Of a stretch of DNA of 64,000 nt, positions 62,960 through 64,000 are shown piece after piece. The notes under the pieces are model-generated. The model was not told the DNA's origin and did not search any database. It saw only the letters and a program-made list of their open reading frames with translations. Numbering within the stretch: position 1 is the first letter of the stretch; each line of letters opens with the position of its first letter. This DNA comes from Lachnospiraceae bacterium (GTDB lineage: Bacteria; Bacillota; Clostridia; Lachnospirales; Lachnospiraceae), in assembly GCA_022767285.1 (NCBI GenBank), contig JALENY010000011.1, forward strand, positions 1 through 64,000. The letters are read 5' to 3'. Both the position numbers and the translations under genes were made by a program.

Positions 62960-64000
62960 ATGAAGAAGAATAAAGCAGTATCTCTACTTTTTCTTTGCCT
63001 TTGCATTGCTGCAGAGCTGCAAAACACGGTCAGTGTTAAAGCTTCCGGTGCGGAACTGATCACTTCACCCCATGGAATCCTTGTGGAGGCATCTACCGGA
63101 ACAGTACTTTTTGAAAAAGATGCAGATACAAAAGTTCGTCCTGCCAGTATCACAAAAATTATGACGCTGATCCTGATTTTTGAGGAATTGGATAAAGGAA
63201 CGCTGAAAATGGATGATCTTGTGACCACAAGTGCCCATGCAAAGTCTATGGGTGGTTCACAGGTTTATTTGGAAGAGGGAGAACAGCAGACGGTGGAGAC
63301 GATGATAAAGTGTATTGTCATTGCTTCCGGAAATGATGCCAGTGTAGCCATGGCGGAACACATAGCAGGCAGCGAGGCGGAATTTGTTGCACGGATGAAC
63401 CAAAAGGCCATAGAGCTCGGTATGAAAAACACAAATTTTCAGGACTGCTGCGGACTGACTGACTCCGAAGAACATTATACGACGGCCCGGGACGTGGCAG
63501 TCATGTCAAGGGAGCTGGTGGAAAAACATCCGGAAATTCTGAAATATTCCAGTATCTGGATGGAAAACATAACTCATGTAACAAGGCAGGGAAGCTCGGA
63601 ATTCGGACTGACCAACACAAACAAGCTTATAAGAAGCTATGACGGCTGTCTGGGGCTGAAAACAGGAAGCACCAGTCTCGCCAAATACTGCGTATCTGCA
63701 GTGGCTGTGCGAAATGATATCACGCTGATCAGTGTAGTCATGACGGCACCGGACTACAAAGTGCGTTTTAACGATGCGGCGGCCATGCTGAATTACGGTT
63801 TTTCTTCCTGTCAGGTTTATGAAGACAAAGAGCCTCTTCCTCTTACGGATATTGTTGTCACCGGCAGCATACAGGAACGGGTGGAATGTGAATATGGGTC
63901 TGTTTTTCGTTTTGTCGATACAGAAGGTAACGATTTGAGCAAAATTGAGATAAAAATTCATATGCCGGGAGAAACAGAAGCACCTGTGAAAAAAGGAGAA
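62960..64000 (+). CDS. D-alanyl-D-alanine carboxypeptidase (serine-type, DacA/DacF family), 3' end outside the window
   Basis: The frame is open to the window end, with 347 residues visible. An N-terminal signal sequence (KKNKAVSLLFLCLCIAAEL) is followed by the penicillin-binding fold: SxxK as Ser63-Lys66 in PASITK, SxN as Ser123-Gly124-Asn125 in IASGNDAS, and KTG as Lys234-Thr-Gly in GLKTGST. The family trims the terminal D-Ala of peptidoglycan stems. The C-terminal domain begins at about residue 270. DacF-like members act in spore cortex, DacA-like members in vegetative wall; this cannot be told here. GGAG is 6 bases before the ATG. Confidence 0.93.
   Translation, partial: MKKNKAVSLLFLCLCIAAELQNTVSVKASGAELITSPHGILVEASTGTVLFEKDADTKVRPASITKIMTLILIFEELDKGTLKMDDLVTTSAHAKSMGGSQVYLEEGEQQTVETMIKCIVIASGNDASVAMAEHIAGSEAEFVARMNQKAIELGMKNTNFQDCCGLTDSEEHYTTARDVAVMSRELVEKHPEILKYSSIWMENITHVTRQGSSEFGLTNTNKLIRSYDGCLGLKTGSTSLAKYCVSAVAVRNDITLISVVMTAPDYKVRFNDAAAMLNYGFSSCQVYEDKEPLPLTDIVVTGSIQERVECEYGSVFRFVDTEGNDLSKIEIKIHMPGETEAPVKKGE

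Overview
The window looks like a chromosomal segment of an anaerobic, Gram-positive gut acetogen of the Lachnospiraceae, Blautia-like. The grounds are moderate GC, strong Shine-Dalgarno sites, a Firmicutes T-box, a Firmicutes-type 6S RNA, a spoIVA gene, and above all a Wood-Ljungdahl (reductive acetyl-CoA) gene cluster. The species cannot be fixed from sequence reading alone.

Layout. 1-4.1 kb: a truncated gene, a class II glutamine amidotransferase, a REP-like palindromic repeat, an AEC-family transporter, then a minus-strand ccdA-tlpA pair with a second copy of the same palindrome upstream. 4.1-5.1 kb: two independent RNA units. One is an unrecognised ~375-nt transcript (promoter to terminator) carrying four tiny Shine-Dalgarno/start/stop ORFs. 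The other is a 6S RNA. 5.1-8.2 kb: galM, a SpoIID/LytB protein and a YihY/BrkB membrane protein. 8.2-12.3 kb: T-box, pheS, a tandem-repeat spacer, pheT. 12.5-15.3 kb: histidine phosphatase, queA, nitrilase-family amidase. 15.4-18.9 kb (minus): aroF-tyrA-aroA for chorismate and tyrosine synthesis. 19.2-23.1 kb: an EF-G-like GTPase and an unrecognised membrane protein. 23.2-28.9 kb: prs (minus), then a PDZ/radical SAM DUF512 protein, der, plsY and gpsA. 28.9-29.8 kb: an aldo/keto reductase (minus).

30.0-49.2 kb is the core of the window. A single-strand series of 17 genes runs from a His-rich putative nickel protein and cooT through metF, cooC1, cooS, cooC2, two tandem acsB copies, acsD, acsC, acsE, acsV, a DUF3786 gene, fhs, fchA and folD to a poly-[4Fe-4S] ferredoxin. 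Together they encode formate activation (Fhs), cyclisation (FchA), reduction to methyl-THF (FolD, MetF), methyl transfer to the corrinoid protein (AcsE to AcsCD, reactivated by AcsV), CO2 reduction to CO (CooS) and acetyl-CoA assembly (AcsB). CooC, CooT and the His-rich protein probably supply nickel. FolD has lost two cyclohydrolase residues, which fits a division of labour with FchA. Formate dehydrogenase, MetV and Rnf genes are not in the window. A strong terminator ends the series, and a group B-like [FeFe] hydrogenase follows from its own promoter.

51.3-64 kb: a large PEP-synthase-like protein with a degenerate KaiC-like N terminus, spoIVA, a membrane-anchored MutS-like ATPase, rnhA, a 52-residue membrane protein, alaS, rpsU, a cardiolipin synthase and a D-Ala-D-Ala carboxypeptidase cut by the window end. 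No tRNA, rRNA, transposase, prophage or CRISPR array was recognised.
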